Below are positions 56,842-64,000 of a DNA stretch of 64,000 nt, one piece after another. The notes below the pieces were generated by a model. That model saw nothing but the letters and a program-made list of their open reading frames with translations. It was not told the origin of the DNA and searched no databases. The position numbers and the translations under genes are program-made. The stretch comes from Euzebya rosea (lineage in GTDB: Bacteria; Actinomycetota; Nitriliruptoria; Euzebyales; Euzebyaceae): contig NZ_PGDQ01000020.1 in assembly GCF_003073135.1 (NCBI RefSeq), positions 18,602 to 82,601 on the forward strand, read 5' to 3'. Numbering within the stretch: position 1 is the first letter of the stretch; every line of letters begins with the position of its first letter.

Positions 56842-58918
56842 GAACGACCTTCCTGACCGAACCGCCGATGCCCAGGACGTAGACCTCACCGCTGTGGTCC
56901 ACCCCGAACCCGACGGGGCTGTCGACGTCGATGCCGAGGTCCGCGGCCTGGGTGACCTGGCCGTCCTGGACCAGGATGGCGCGCACGTCACCGCGGCAGA
57001 AGTCGGCGAACACGTAGGCGCCGGCGAGCTCGGGGATCGCCGTACCGCGGTACACCACTCCTCCGGTCACCGAGCAGTTGCCACCGCTGCGGGGATACTC
57101 GAAGACCGGTGGGACGTGGCCGGGGGCCGAGCCGCCACCCGGGCCGGGCTGCGTGCCCTCGAACACGGGCCAGCCGAAGTTGCTGCCCGCGCCGGTGCCG
57201 GCGGCGAGCCAGTCGATCTCCTCCACCGCGCCCTGTCCGACGTCACCGATGTAGAGGTCACCGGTGGCGTCGTCGAAGGAGAACCGGTAGGGGTTGCGCA
57301 GGCCGTAGGCCCACACCTCGGGGGCGCCGCCCTGTCCGTCGACGAAGGGGTTGTCCGGCGGGATGTCGTAGCCGTCGGCGGTGGGCGCGATGCGCACGAG
57401 GGTGCCCAGCAGGGTGAAGGGGTCCTGGCCGTTGTCGAAGTCGTCGTTGCTGCCGCCGCCGTCACCGAGGGACCACCACAAGTAGCCGTCGGGACCGAGG
57501 TGAAGGTCACCACCGTTGTGGTTCGACGCGGGCTGGTCGACACGGATCAGCTCGCGCCGGCTGGCCTCGTCGACGGAATCGCCGGTGATGGCGAAGGCGT
57601 CGATCACCGAGTCACCGGCGCGGTTGGTGGAGGAGACGTACAGCGTCTGGCCGTCGGCGGAGAAGTCGAACCCGAGCAGGCCGCCCTCGCCGCCGGTCCC
57701 GACGGTGCTGCGGATGTCGAGGACGGTCCGTGGTTGGGCGGTCCCGACGGTCCGGATGACCCCCGCGCGCTCGCCCACCCAGAGCTCCCCGGTGTCGGGA
57801 CGGGGCCGCAGGCTCAGCGGGGCGGCGAAGGATCCCACGGTCTCCAGCGCGACGTCGGCGGCGGCCAGGTCCGGTCCGGGCAGCGGTTCCGGGGCGGGTC
57901 CCGGCGGTGTGTCGGGTGGCACCGCTGGCCCGATGGCCAGGACCGTGGCGCGTGCACCCTGGATCCACGACGCCGACGCCGCCGTCGGGCCGGTGTCGTC
58001 GGCGTACAGGATCGGCCGTGCCCCCTGGCTCGCCAGCGGGGCGGCGGCGAAGAGGTAGGCCCAGCTCGTGCCGGCGTACCCGTTGCCGACCGCGACCCCG
58101 TCACCCGCGTCGTCGCCCCACACCTCCTCGGCGATCGCCACGGCGGTCGCGTCCCGGGCCGGACCGGCGATCCGCCGCACCGGGGCGATCTCGGCCGCCG
58201 CCTGCTCGACGGCGACGGAGAGCGCCGCCTCGCCTCCGAGCAGGAGGATCTCCGCCGGGGCATAGCGGCGCAGCGCCTCGGCGGTCCGGTCGTCCAGGGC
58301 GTCGGTAGGCGTGACCAGGGTGCGGCTGTTCGTCAGCGCGCTCCACGACCCGATCGCCGCGGAGTCCGCCCAGTCGTCGTCGCGCACGAGGACCACGGTG
58401 TCGGAGACATCGGCGACGGCATCGGCGACCGCGACCGCGGTGTCGATGCGGGTCGCCCCGTCGAGACGGCGCACGCAGTACCCGAGCTCGACCACGGCCT
58501 GCTCGACCGCTGCGCTGACGGCGGCGTCGCCACCCGCCAGGTAGACCTGCGCGGGCCCGCCGACCTCGCACCGGCCGGGGCCGAGTGCCCGGCCGAGCTC
58601 GTCGAGCATCTCCTGCCGGGGCTGCGCGTCCGCACCGCCGGTGGTCAGCAGCAACGTGCCGAACCGGCCGACGAGCGCCGTGGCGGCGAGGTTGTCGACG
58701 AAGACGTCGTCGCGACCGATGACGGCGTGGGAGGCCATGCCGTCGTCATGGGCGGCCATGCTGAGCTGGACGGCGCCGATGACCGGGTCGGGATCGTCGC
58801 CGATCCGGCCGTCCTCCTGGGCGTCCGCGCGGCTGCCGACCAGCGGCAGGAGCAGCGTCAGGGCCAGCAGCGCGATACCGAGGGTGGTGCGCGAGGACAT
58901 CGAGTGGGCAGGGCTCAT
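56834..58918 (-). CDS. Secreted CWB2-repeat and glucose/sorbosone dehydrogenase-like fusion protein
   Basis: A 694-residue exported protein. After a signal peptide (about 1-33, ending SRADA) come three cell-wall-binding repeats of the CWB2 type (about 45-335) with the RIAGPARDATAVAIAEEVW and ATRIDTAVAVADAVADV patterns; these bind anionic wall polymers in Clostridium. A short Pro-rich linker leads to a six-bladed GSDH/PQQ-dehydrogenase-like propeller (about 350-694), with the catalytic-type His in ASNHNGGDLHLGPDG and EVWAYGLRNPYRF. An enzyme tethered to the wall is the simplest reading. It overlaps its lipoprotein paralogue by 4 bases. Confidence 0.82.
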   Translation of the reverse strand: MSPAHSMSSRTTLGIALLALTLLLPLVGSRADAQEDGRIGDDPDPVIGAVQLSMAAHDDGMASHAVIGRDDVFVDNLAATALVGRFGTLLLTTGGADAQPRQEMLDELGRALGPGRCEVGGPAQVYLAGGDAAVSAAVEQAVVELGYCVRRLDGATRIDTAVAVADAVADVSDTVVLVRDDDWADSAAIGSWSALTNSRTLVTPTDALDDRTAEALRRYAPAEILLLGGEAALSVAVEQAAAEIAPVRRIAGPARDATAVAIAEEVWGDDAGDGVAVGNGYAGTSWAYLFAAAPLASQGARPILYADDTGPTAASASWIQGARATVLAIGPAVPPDTPPGPAPEPLPGPDLAAADVALETVGSFAAPLSLRPRPDTGELWVGERAGVIRTVGTAQPRTVLDIRSTVGTGGEGGLLGFDFSADGQTLYVSSTNRAGDSVIDAFAITGDSVDEASRRELIRVDQPASNHNGGDLHLGPDGYLWWSLGDGGGSNDDFDNGQDPFTLLGTLVRIAPTADGYDIPPDNPFVDGQGGAPEVWAYGLRNPYRFSFDDATGDLYIGDVGQGAVEEIDWLAAGTGAGSNFGWPVFEGTQPGPGGGSAPGHVPPVFEYPRSGGNCSVTGGVVYRGTAIPELAGAYVFADFCRGDVRAILVQDGQVTQAADLGIDVDSPVGFGVDHSGEVYVLGIGGSVRKVVPA

Positions 58919-60246
58919 CGTGGGGTCACCTCGTGGACTGGACCGTCAAGGGAGAGAACGTACAGGGCACCGTCGGCGCCCTCGCCGAACGCGACGGGGG
59001 ACTGGACCGACAGGCCGGTGTCGACGTCGTCGACGACCGTGCCGTTGCGGTCGACGGCCAGCGCGAAGATGCGACCGTCGCAGAAGTCGGCGTAGAGGTA
59101 GGCGCCCTGCAACGCCGGGGCGTCGGGGCCGCGATACACCCGGCCGCCGGTGATCGAGCAGCCACGGCCGTGGGTGTAGGTGTGGATCGGTTCGACCGTC
59201 GGACCGTCCGCCTGTCCACCGTCGAAGGGCTGGTCGCCCTCACGGTGGGGCCATCCGTAGTTCAGGCCGGCCTGGCCGATGGGGACACGGTCGACCTCCT
59301 CGACGCTGTTCTGCCCCACGTCGGCGATCCACAGCGTGCCGGTCGGGACGTCGAAGGCGAACCGCCACGGGTTGCGCAGACCGTAGGCCCACACCTCCGG
59401 GGCACCCTCGCCACCGTCGGCCCACGGGTTGTCGGCGGGGATGCCGTAGGGATCGCCCCCGTCGGGGTCGATCCGCAGCATCGCGCCCAGCAGCGTGTTG
59501 GGACGCTGGCCGTTGCCGAACCGGTCATCGGCCGCCCCGCCGTCGCCGAGCGCCCACCAGAGGTTGCCGTCCGGTCCGAGCTGGAGGTCGCCGCCGTTGT
59601 GGTTGGACGCGGGCTGGGGGACGGTCAGGATGGTCCGCCGTTCGTCGGCGCGCAGGACGCCGTCGACGACGGGGGCAGCGGCCAGCACGTTGGCGCCGTC
59701 GGTGTCGGTGTAGGACAGGTAGAGGGTGTCGCCGTCGGCGGACCAGGCAAGGCCGAGGAGTCCGCGTTCCGAGCCGGTGGTGGTGTCGGAGGAGATGTCG
59801 ATGATCGCGTCCCCGACGGTGCCGTCTGGCTGGAGGGGCACGACCCGCCCGGCCCGTTCGGCGACCCACAACGTGTCGTCGCCGGGCCGGATGGCCATGG
59901 CGATGGGTGCCGACAGCCGTGCGATCTCGACGAGGGCCAGGTCGACGCTGGCCGGGTCGGCGCCCGCCATGTCCTCGTCGGTGCCTGCCGGCGTTGGGTC
60001 CGGGCTGGCGGGGTCGGACGGGGTGGGGTCCGTGCCGACGGGGTCGGACGGGGTGGGGTCGGACGGCGTTGACTCGGACGCGGTCGGTTCGGTCCCTGGC
60101 GGGTCGGGGTTCGCGGTCGCTGCTGTGCTCGCCGGAGTCCGGGACGATGCGTCCACCGTGGGATCGACGGTCACGTCCGAGTCCTGGTCCGCGGTGCAGC
60201 CGGTCAGCAGCAGGAGGACGACGGCGGAGGCGAGGAGGCGCAGCAC
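58915..60246 (-). CDS. Glucose/sorbosone dehydrogenase-like lipoprotein
   Basis: A 443-residue lipoprotein: signal with lipobox LLLTGC at about residues 12-17, a 70-residue linker of Ser/Asp/Pro/Thr repeats (SDPTPSDPVGTDPTPSDP), and a GSDH-like propeller with ASNHNGGDLQLGPDGNLWW, EVWAYGLRNPWRF and IADVGQNSVEEVDR. The calcium/PQQ site is not provable by eye. Paralogous to the downstream CWB2 fusion, so the pair has one membrane-anchored and one wall-anchored form. GTG start 7 bases after a TAGGCT box. Confidence 0.85.
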   Translation of the reverse strand: MLRLLASAVVLLLLTGCTADQDSDVTVDPTVDASSRTPASTAATANPDPPGTEPTASESTPSDPTPSDPVGTDPTPSDPASPDPTPAGTDEDMAGADPASVDLALVEIARLSAPIAMAIRPGDDTLWVAERAGRVVPLQPDGTVGDAIIDISSDTTTGSERGLLGLAWSADGDTLYLSYTDTDGANVLAAAPVVDGVLRADERRTILTVPQPASNHNGGDLQLGPDGNLWWALGDGGAADDRFGNGQRPNTLLGAMLRIDPDGGDPYGIPADNPWADGGEGAPEVWAYGLRNPWRFAFDVPTGTLWIADVGQNSVEEVDRVPIGQAGLNYGWPHREGDQPFDGGQADGPTVEPIHTYTHGRGCSITGGRVYRGPDAPALQGAYLYADFCDGRIFALAVDRNGTVVDDVDTGLSVQSPVAFGEGADGALYVLSLDGPVHEVTPR

Positions 60247-60253
60247 GGCGCTG

Positions 60254-60259
60254 AGCCTA
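60254..60259 (-). promoter_or_regulatory. Leaderless -10 box of the GSDH-like operon
   Basis: Minus-strand TAGGCT lies 7 bases before the GTG at 60246. It is about 60 bases from the divergent thrS promoter. Confidence 0.5.
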
Positions 60260-60312
60260 TGGGGGCTGGCGGGCGTCGGCAGTCGGGACCGTGACGACCT
60301 GCGAAACCCCGG

Positions 60313-60341
60313 TTGCCGTCACCGTGGGCTGGGCGTAGCGT
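60313..60341 (+). promoter_or_regulatory. Promoter of the thrS leader
   Basis: TTGCCG (60313-60318), a 17-base spacer and TAGCGT (60336-60341). The start point would fall at about 60348, directly at the leader-peptide GTG. This is one of the few complete -35/-10 pairs in the window. Confidence 0.7.
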
Positions 60342-60348
60342 TGTGCTC

Positions 60349-60408
60349 GTGGCCCACCTCGTGCACGTACCGACGACGACGCCGGAGCGATCCGGCGTGC
60401 ACGTGTAG
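60349..60408 (+). CDS. thrS leader peptide
   Basis: A 19-codon ORF (GTG to TAG): M-A-H-L-V-H-V-P-T-T-T-P-E-R-S-G-V-H-V. Three successive Thr codons (ACG, 60373-60381) lie in its middle. It begins at the predicted transcription start, so it would be translated without a leader, and is followed by a hairpin before thrS. This is the layout of ribosome-mediated attenuation: shortage of charged tRNA-Thr would stall the ribosome on the Thr codons. Confidence 0.75.
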   Translation: MAHLVHVPTTTPERSGVHV

Positions 60409-60426
60409 GCCACCAACCGACACACC

Positions 60427-60460
60427 ACACCCCGGGTCACTGCCCGGGGTGTCGTCGTTC
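60427..60460 (+). terminator. Attenuator hairpin before thrS
   Basis: A perfect 10-bp stem ACACCCCGGG / CCCGGGGTGT (60427-60436, 60443-60452) with a 6-base loop, followed by CGTCGTTC. An upstream hairpin CCGGA/TCCGG (60383-60396) lies right after the Thr codons. The U-tract is weak, so termination may depend on other features. Confidence 0.65.
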
Positions 60461-60508
60461 TGGCGATCCTCTCCCGGGTGGGACCGGGCCCACACAGAGG
60501 ACGCCACC

Positions 60509-61792
60509 GTGAGCGCACACCCTGCCAGCCCACCCGCCCCCGTCAGCCGTTCCGCACCCGGGGGTGCGGCCGAGCTGCCCGACCATCGCCGCATCGGCCG
60601 CCAGCTCGGCGTGTTCGCCACCGAGGAGTCCGTCGGCGCGGGGCTGCCGCTGTGGCTTCCCGCCGGCGCCGCGATCCGGTCAGCGCTCGAGGCGTTCGTG
60701 ATCGAGCTGGAGCGGCGCCATGGCTATCGGCACGTCCACACCCCGGTCCTCGGCAAGCGCGAGCTGTACGAGCGCTCCGGCCACTGGGCGCACTACCGCG
60801 ACGACATGTACCCACCGATGGGGGTCGGCGAGGAGCAGGTCGTCCTGCGCCCGATGACCTGTCCCCATCACGTGCTGGTGTTCCAGGCCGAGCGGCCGGC
60901 CCTTGACGAGCTGCCCTACCGCCTCGCCGAGCTCGCCCCGATGTTCCGGTACGAGCGCTCGGGCGTGGTGGGAGGGCTGTCCCGCACCCGGCAGATGACC
61001 CTGTCCGACGGCCACGTCTTCTGCACCCCCGAACAGATCCACGACGAGATCAGCGACATGCTGGCCATGGTGGGCGACGCCTATGACACCCTCCGCATAC
61101 CGCGGCCACGGTTCCGGTTGTCGCTGCGCGACGACGGACCGAAGTTCGTGGACGACGACGAGCTCTGGGCTCGCAGCGAGGACGCCCTGCGAAGCGTCCT
61201 GCGAGCCCACGACGTGGACGTCGTCGAGGCGCCGGGCGAGGCGGCGTTCTACGGGCCGAAGATCGACCTGCAGGTCACCGACCCCCGGGGACGCGATGAG
61301 ACCCTTTCCACCATCCAGGTCGACTTCCACCTCCCGGAGCGGTTCGACCTCGTGGCCCGGCGCGGCCCCGAACGCGTCCGACCCGTGATGATCCACCGGA
61401 GCATCGCCTCGACCATGGAGCGCATGGTCGCCCACCTGCTGGAGGTGCACGACGGCGCGCTTCCGCCGTGGCTGGCCCCGGTGCAGGTCCGAGTGCTGCC
61501 GATCCAACCGCTGCCCGAGGGCCACCTTGCCGCGGTCCGGGACGCGTTCTTCCGTCGAGGGCTGCGGGTGGACGTCGACGGGCGCGACGCGACCCTCGGT
61601 GCACGGATCCGCCAGGCCAGGCTGGACCGGGTGCCGTGGACCGCGGTGATCGGTCCCCGCGAGGCGGCTGGAGGGACCGTCGCGTTGCGCTTGCGGTCGG
61701 GTGAGCAACGCCCACCTGCGGCGTTGGCGTCCGTCGCCGATGCCCTCGGCGCACTCGTCGACCAGCGCTCCCCCGACCTGTGGCCGGGTTGA
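60509..61792 (+). CDS. thrS: Threonyl-tRNA synthetase, short form without TGS and editing domains
   Basis: Charges tRNA-Thr. The 427-residue protein contains only the class II catalytic core and the anticodon-binding domain. Zinc ligands are C118 (MTCPHH), H169 (DGHVFC) and H296 (VMIHRS); motif 2 is FRYERSGVVGGLSRTRQM and motif 3 is IHRSIASTMERMVAHLLE. Full ThrRS is about 640 residues with N-terminal TGS and editing domains, absent here. The family also includes such short copies in other bacteria. GTG 60509 has AGAGG upstream. It follows the leader peptide and hairpin. Confidence 0.9.
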   Translation: MSAHPASPPAPVSRSAPGGAAELPDHRRIGRQLGVFATEESVGAGLPLWLPAGAAIRSALEAFVIELERRHGYRHVHTPVLGKRELYERSGHWAHYRDDMYPPMGVGEEQVVLRPMTCPHHVLVFQAERPALDELPYRLAELAPMFRYERSGVVGGLSRTRQMTLSDGHVFCTPEQIHDEISDMLAMVGDAYDTLRIPRPRFRLSLRDDGPKFVDDDELWARSEDALRSVLRAHDVDVVEAPGEAAFYGPKIDLQVTDPRGRDETLSTIQVDFHLPERFDLVARRGPERVRPVMIHRSIASTMERMVAHLLEVHDGALPPWLAPVQVRVLPIQPLPEGHLAAVRDAFFRRGLRVDVDGRDATLGARIRQARLDRVPWTAVIGPREAAGGTVALRLRSGEQRPPAALASVADALGALVDQRSPDLWPG

Positions 61793-62194
61793 ACGGCCCG
61801 GCTGGTCGAGTTGGGGGGCCCTGTGCCTCGCCAGTGGCAACGGGCGTGCCCGTCGAGGCACCCAAGCACGATCCCGGGAATGGTCACAGGCGCTCTGGAC
61901 CGGGTGCCGAGCAACCTGGCCGGACACGCCACAGGTGTCGGTCGCACCTTGCAGCGACAGCTGGACGGCACCACGGTCGGTTCCGGGCGGACTGCCGGTC
62001 GTCATGCCTCGAGGGACTGTCCACAGGTCGCCGGGTCGGAATCGACCGTCGCGCGTGTCGGGTTGTTGCCCACTCCAGACCGCCGTGGATGACAGTGTCC
62101 ATCAGCAGCCACGAAGCGGAGACGATCACCACTGACGAACCGTCAGAAATGCGGTTGAGCTGGGGAAACACCAGTTCCGAGACCGTCGAGGCGG
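61793..62194. other. Gene-free region after thrS
   Basis: About 400 bases without a convincing gene. It holds a probable thrS terminator hairpin (next entry); from 61865 to 62150 only short, unconvincing frames are seen. The right end becomes more AT-rich towards the promoter of the HNH gene. Confidence 0.6.
61823..61861 (+). terminator. Stem-loop downstream of thrS
   Basis: GTGCCTCG / CGAGGCAC (61823-61830, 61854-61861) form a perfect 8-bp stem with a nested GGCA/TGCC pair, 30 bases past the thrS stop. No T-run follows. Confidence 0.5.
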
Positions 62195-62200
62195 TATACT
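62195..62200 (+). promoter_or_regulatory. -10 box of the DUF222-HNH gene
   Basis: TATACT, the closest match to TATAAT in the window, lies 18 bases before the ATG at 62219. A TTCCGA at 62175 is too close (14-base spacer) to be a normal -35. Confidence 0.5.
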
Positions 62201-62218
62201 CGAACACACGATCGAGAC

Positions 62219-63718
62219 ATGGTGAGAGGTGGGGTTCGGGGTATGGGGTCAGGGGTGGTGGAGGCGGGTGAGGTGACCGAGCTGGTCACCCACCTGCATG
62301 TCCTTGCCTCCCGGTTCGACCCCGATGCCATCCCCGCCCGTGACGTCGCCGGGCTTGTTGCCGACCTGGGTCGTGCCGGCCGGATCGTTGACGGGATGCT
62401 CACCCGGGCTGCCCGCCGGACCACCGAGGCCGACGCCCACGAGGCGGCTGGGGTGAGGGATGCGGTGACGTTGATCGCCACCGCCACCGGCACCACCCCC
62501 GCGGCGGCCAGGAAGATGCTGCGCACCTCCGCACAGCTGGTCGACCAGCCGGAGGTGGACCGGGCCGTGACCGACGGGACCCTGTCGACCGATCAGGCGG
62601 TGGTGGTGTCCGAAACCGTCGCTGATGCACCCGATCGTGCGGGTGAGCTGATCGTGGACGCCGCCTCGCAGTCGTTGCCGGAGCTGCGGAAGAGGGCGCG
62701 TGACATCCGTACCGCTGCTGATCCGGATCGGGAGGCGACCCGACGTCGGCATCTGGCGCGGCGGGCGTTTCGGTCGTGGACGGAGACCGATGGCGAGTGG
62801 AAGGCGTTCCTGCAGGCCCCCGGTGACCTGGGTGCCCGGATCGAGGCGGCGTTGCGGGGTGAGCACGATGCGGTGTTTCGTGCCGCCCACGCCGCCGGCC
62901 GGCGGGAGGACGATGCCTGCTACCGCTTCGACGCCCTCCTCAACCTGCTCGACCACCCCACCACCGGCTCGACCACCATGGCCCCGCCGTCTGATTCGTC
63001 GGAGGGCGGCCCGACTGGCGACAGCCGAACGGCCGCCACGAACGCGCCGATCCAGTCGACGCTCGTCGGGACCACCGACGACGGTGACACCGACACACGA
63101 ACCCCCGGCAGCACGAACCCGAACGGCGACCCCGCCGGCACAACGAGACCGGACAGCGACGACTCGGACAGTCATGACGGCTCGGCCCCGACCACGAGCG
63201 ATCCCGACGCCGGACCGCTCGGCCATCCGCCACAGCGACATCGACCCTCCGGCAGGCAGACCAAGGTGATCATCCGCGTCGACGGCTCCGCCCTCGTCCG
63301 CGGCGAGCTCGTCGACGGCGAGATCTGCGAGATCGCCGGCATCGGCCCCGTCGCACTCTCCGCAGTCCGCGAGCAGATGCTCGATGCCCACATCGCCTAC
63401 GTCATCACCAACGCCACCGACGTCACCGTCGCCCACCTCGGCCGACAGGTCACCGCCAAACAACGCACCGCACTCCACGCACGCGGCTACCAATGCGAGG
63501 TACCCGGCTGCACCGCCGACCACCTCCTTGAGATCGACCACGTCACCGGATGGGCCATCACCCGAACCACCAAGCTGTCAGACCTCGCCTGGCTCTGCGC
63601 GACCCATCATCGGGACAAGACCAGACGCAACCACCAGCTCCACGGCCCACCCGGACAACGCATCTGGACCACCGACACTGGCGTGGAGATCAGCCGCGAC
63701 CCACCCCTCGCCGCCTGA
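62219..63718 (+). CDS. DUF222 (13E12-type) HNH endonuclease-like protein
   Basis: A 499-residue protein of the actinobacterial 13E12 repeat family. The helical DUF222 part (about 20-240) has GRIVDGMLTRAARRTTEADAHEAAG and LSTDQAVVVSETV; a disordered Ser/Thr/Asp/Pro-rich linker spans about 250-345; the C-terminus is an HNH domain with CEVPGCTADHLLEIDHVTGW and LCATHHRDKTRRNH. Such proteins occur in many copies per genome and are thought to be linked to mobile DNA. It is bounded downstream by an ~80-bp tandem repeat. Nuclease activity is inferred. Confidence 0.88.
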   Translation: MVRGGVRGMGSGVVEAGEVTELVTHLHVLASRFDPDAIPARDVAGLVADLGRAGRIVDGMLTRAARRTTEADAHEAAGVRDAVTLIATATGTTPAAARKMLRTSAQLVDQPEVDRAVTDGTLSTDQAVVVSETVADAPDRAGELIVDAASQSLPELRKRARDIRTAADPDREATRRRHLARRAFRSWTETDGEWKAFLQAPGDLGARIEAALRGEHDAVFRAAHAAGRREDDACYRFDALLNLLDHPTTGSTTMAPPSDSSEGGPTGDSRTAATNAPIQSTLVGTTDDGDTDTRTPGSTNPNGDPAGTTRPDSDDSDSHDGSAPTTSDPDAGPLGHPPQRHRPSGRQTKVIIRVDGSALVRGELVDGEICEIAGIGPVALSAVREQMLDAHIAYVITNATDVTVAHLGRQVTAKQRTALHARGYQCEVPGCTADHLLEIDHVTGWAITRTTKLSDLAWLCATHHRDKTRRNHQLHGPPGQRIWTTDTGVEISRDPPLAA

Positions 63719-63826
63719 CGAGGCGGGCCCCATCGCAAGCGACTGAACCCGTCCGTCACAACGCGACCACAGAGATCGCCGTCCAGCAGTCAGCGCCCGG
63801 ATCACGACAGGCCCGACCCACCCTGT

Positions 63827-64000
63827 TGTCGCTGCGAGGTGCGACCAACGGAACCCGGTCGAGCCCCCCCCTGCCGCGTGCCCCGGCTGGGCGCGCTCCA
63901 CACCGCTGTCGCTGCGAGGTGCGACCCACGGCACCCGGTCGAGCACCCACCCCCCCTGCCGCGTGCCCCGGCTGGGCGCGCTCCACACCGCTGTCGCTGC
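63827..64000. repeat. Tandem repeat of about 80 bp, continuing past the window
   Basis: Units begin TGTCGCTGCGAGGTGCGACC at 63827 and 63907, and a third begins at 63992. The unit is 80 bp in copy 1 and 85 bp in copy 2, the difference being in a C-run. Each unit starts with a GTCGC ... GCGAC inverted pair and ends with CTGGGCGCGCTCCACACCGC. The 108 bases between the HNH stop and the first copy show no repeat. Confidence 0.88.

Noticed and set aside
60427..60508. T-box riboswitch before thrS
   Set aside because: No T-box sequence or specifier-loop architecture was recognised; the leader ORF with three Thr codons explains the region better.

Overview
The window is very GC-rich, has almost no intergenic space, and looks like chromosome of a deep-branching actinobacterium, most likely the Nitriliruptoria/Euzebya side of the phylum. 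The reasons are a complete dcw cluster, a MurE with the meso-diaminopimelate DNPR signature, a mycobacterial-type dapD, a DUF222/13E12 HNH protein, CWB2 cell-wall repeats, a GyrA intein at the active-site tyrosine, and many genes that seem to start directly at the end of a TANNNT -10 box (leaderless transcripts). No rRNA, tRNA, CRISPR array, prophage or insertion sequence was seen.

Layout. 1-12.4 kb (minus strand): the division and cell-wall cluster mraZ, a small membrane ORF, rsmH, ftsL, ftsI, murE, murF, mraY, murD, ftsW, murG, murC (cut by the window edge), with an MraZ operator in front. 12.4-13.0 kb: gene-free, with a candidate small RNA with terminator and two 44-bp repeats. 13.0-15.7 kb: a Tat-exported M14 carboxypeptidase and serC. 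15.8-21.2 kb: a type II fatty-acid cluster (fabF, acyl-AMP ligase, ACP, fabD, fabG, plsC). 21.3-23.05 kb (plus): an ABC exporter pair, followed by a 0.5 kb array of tandem and palindromic repeats. 23.6-28.8 kb: heme A synthesis (ctaA-ctaB), divergent from transketolase-transaldolase. 28.8-32.6 kb: two successive modules, each a small secreted WxL-like protein plus a membrane-anchored WxL-interacting protein (DUF916 type). 32.7-41.4 kb: nitroreductase, intein-bearing gyrA, maf, dus, an ACT protein, gyrB. 41.5-45.5 kb: dapE, a zinc-finger/HNH-like ORF, dapD and dapC. 45.6-48.7 kb: an alpha/beta hydrolase, an AraC regulator and a group 2 sigma factor. 48.8-56.8 kb: an AlkA-like glycosylase, an NmrA/DUF2867 protein, a J-domain membrane protein, a 5'-3' exonuclease operon, and an SDR-hydrolase-adenylate cyclase operon. 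56.8-60.2 kb: two secreted glucose/sorbosone-dehydrogenase-like propellers, one fused to CWB2 repeats. 60.3-61.8 kb: a short threonyl-tRNA synthetase behind a leader peptide with three Thr codons and a terminator-like hairpin. 62.2-64 kb: a DUF222-HNH protein and the start of an ~80-bp tandem repeat.

Working together: dapC/D/E make the diaminopimelate that MurE adds, and the MurC-G, MraY, FtsW and FtsI set builds septal peptidoglycan. The WxL-like modules and the CWB2 protein are predicted to sit on that wall. The strongest candidates for something undescribed are the duplicated WxL-like/WxLIP modules in a high-GC Gram-positive, the apparent threonine attenuator of a ThrRS lacking its editing domains, and the mixed tandem/palindromic repeat locus at 23.1-23.6 kb. 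All assignments come from reading the sequence; no database search was run.
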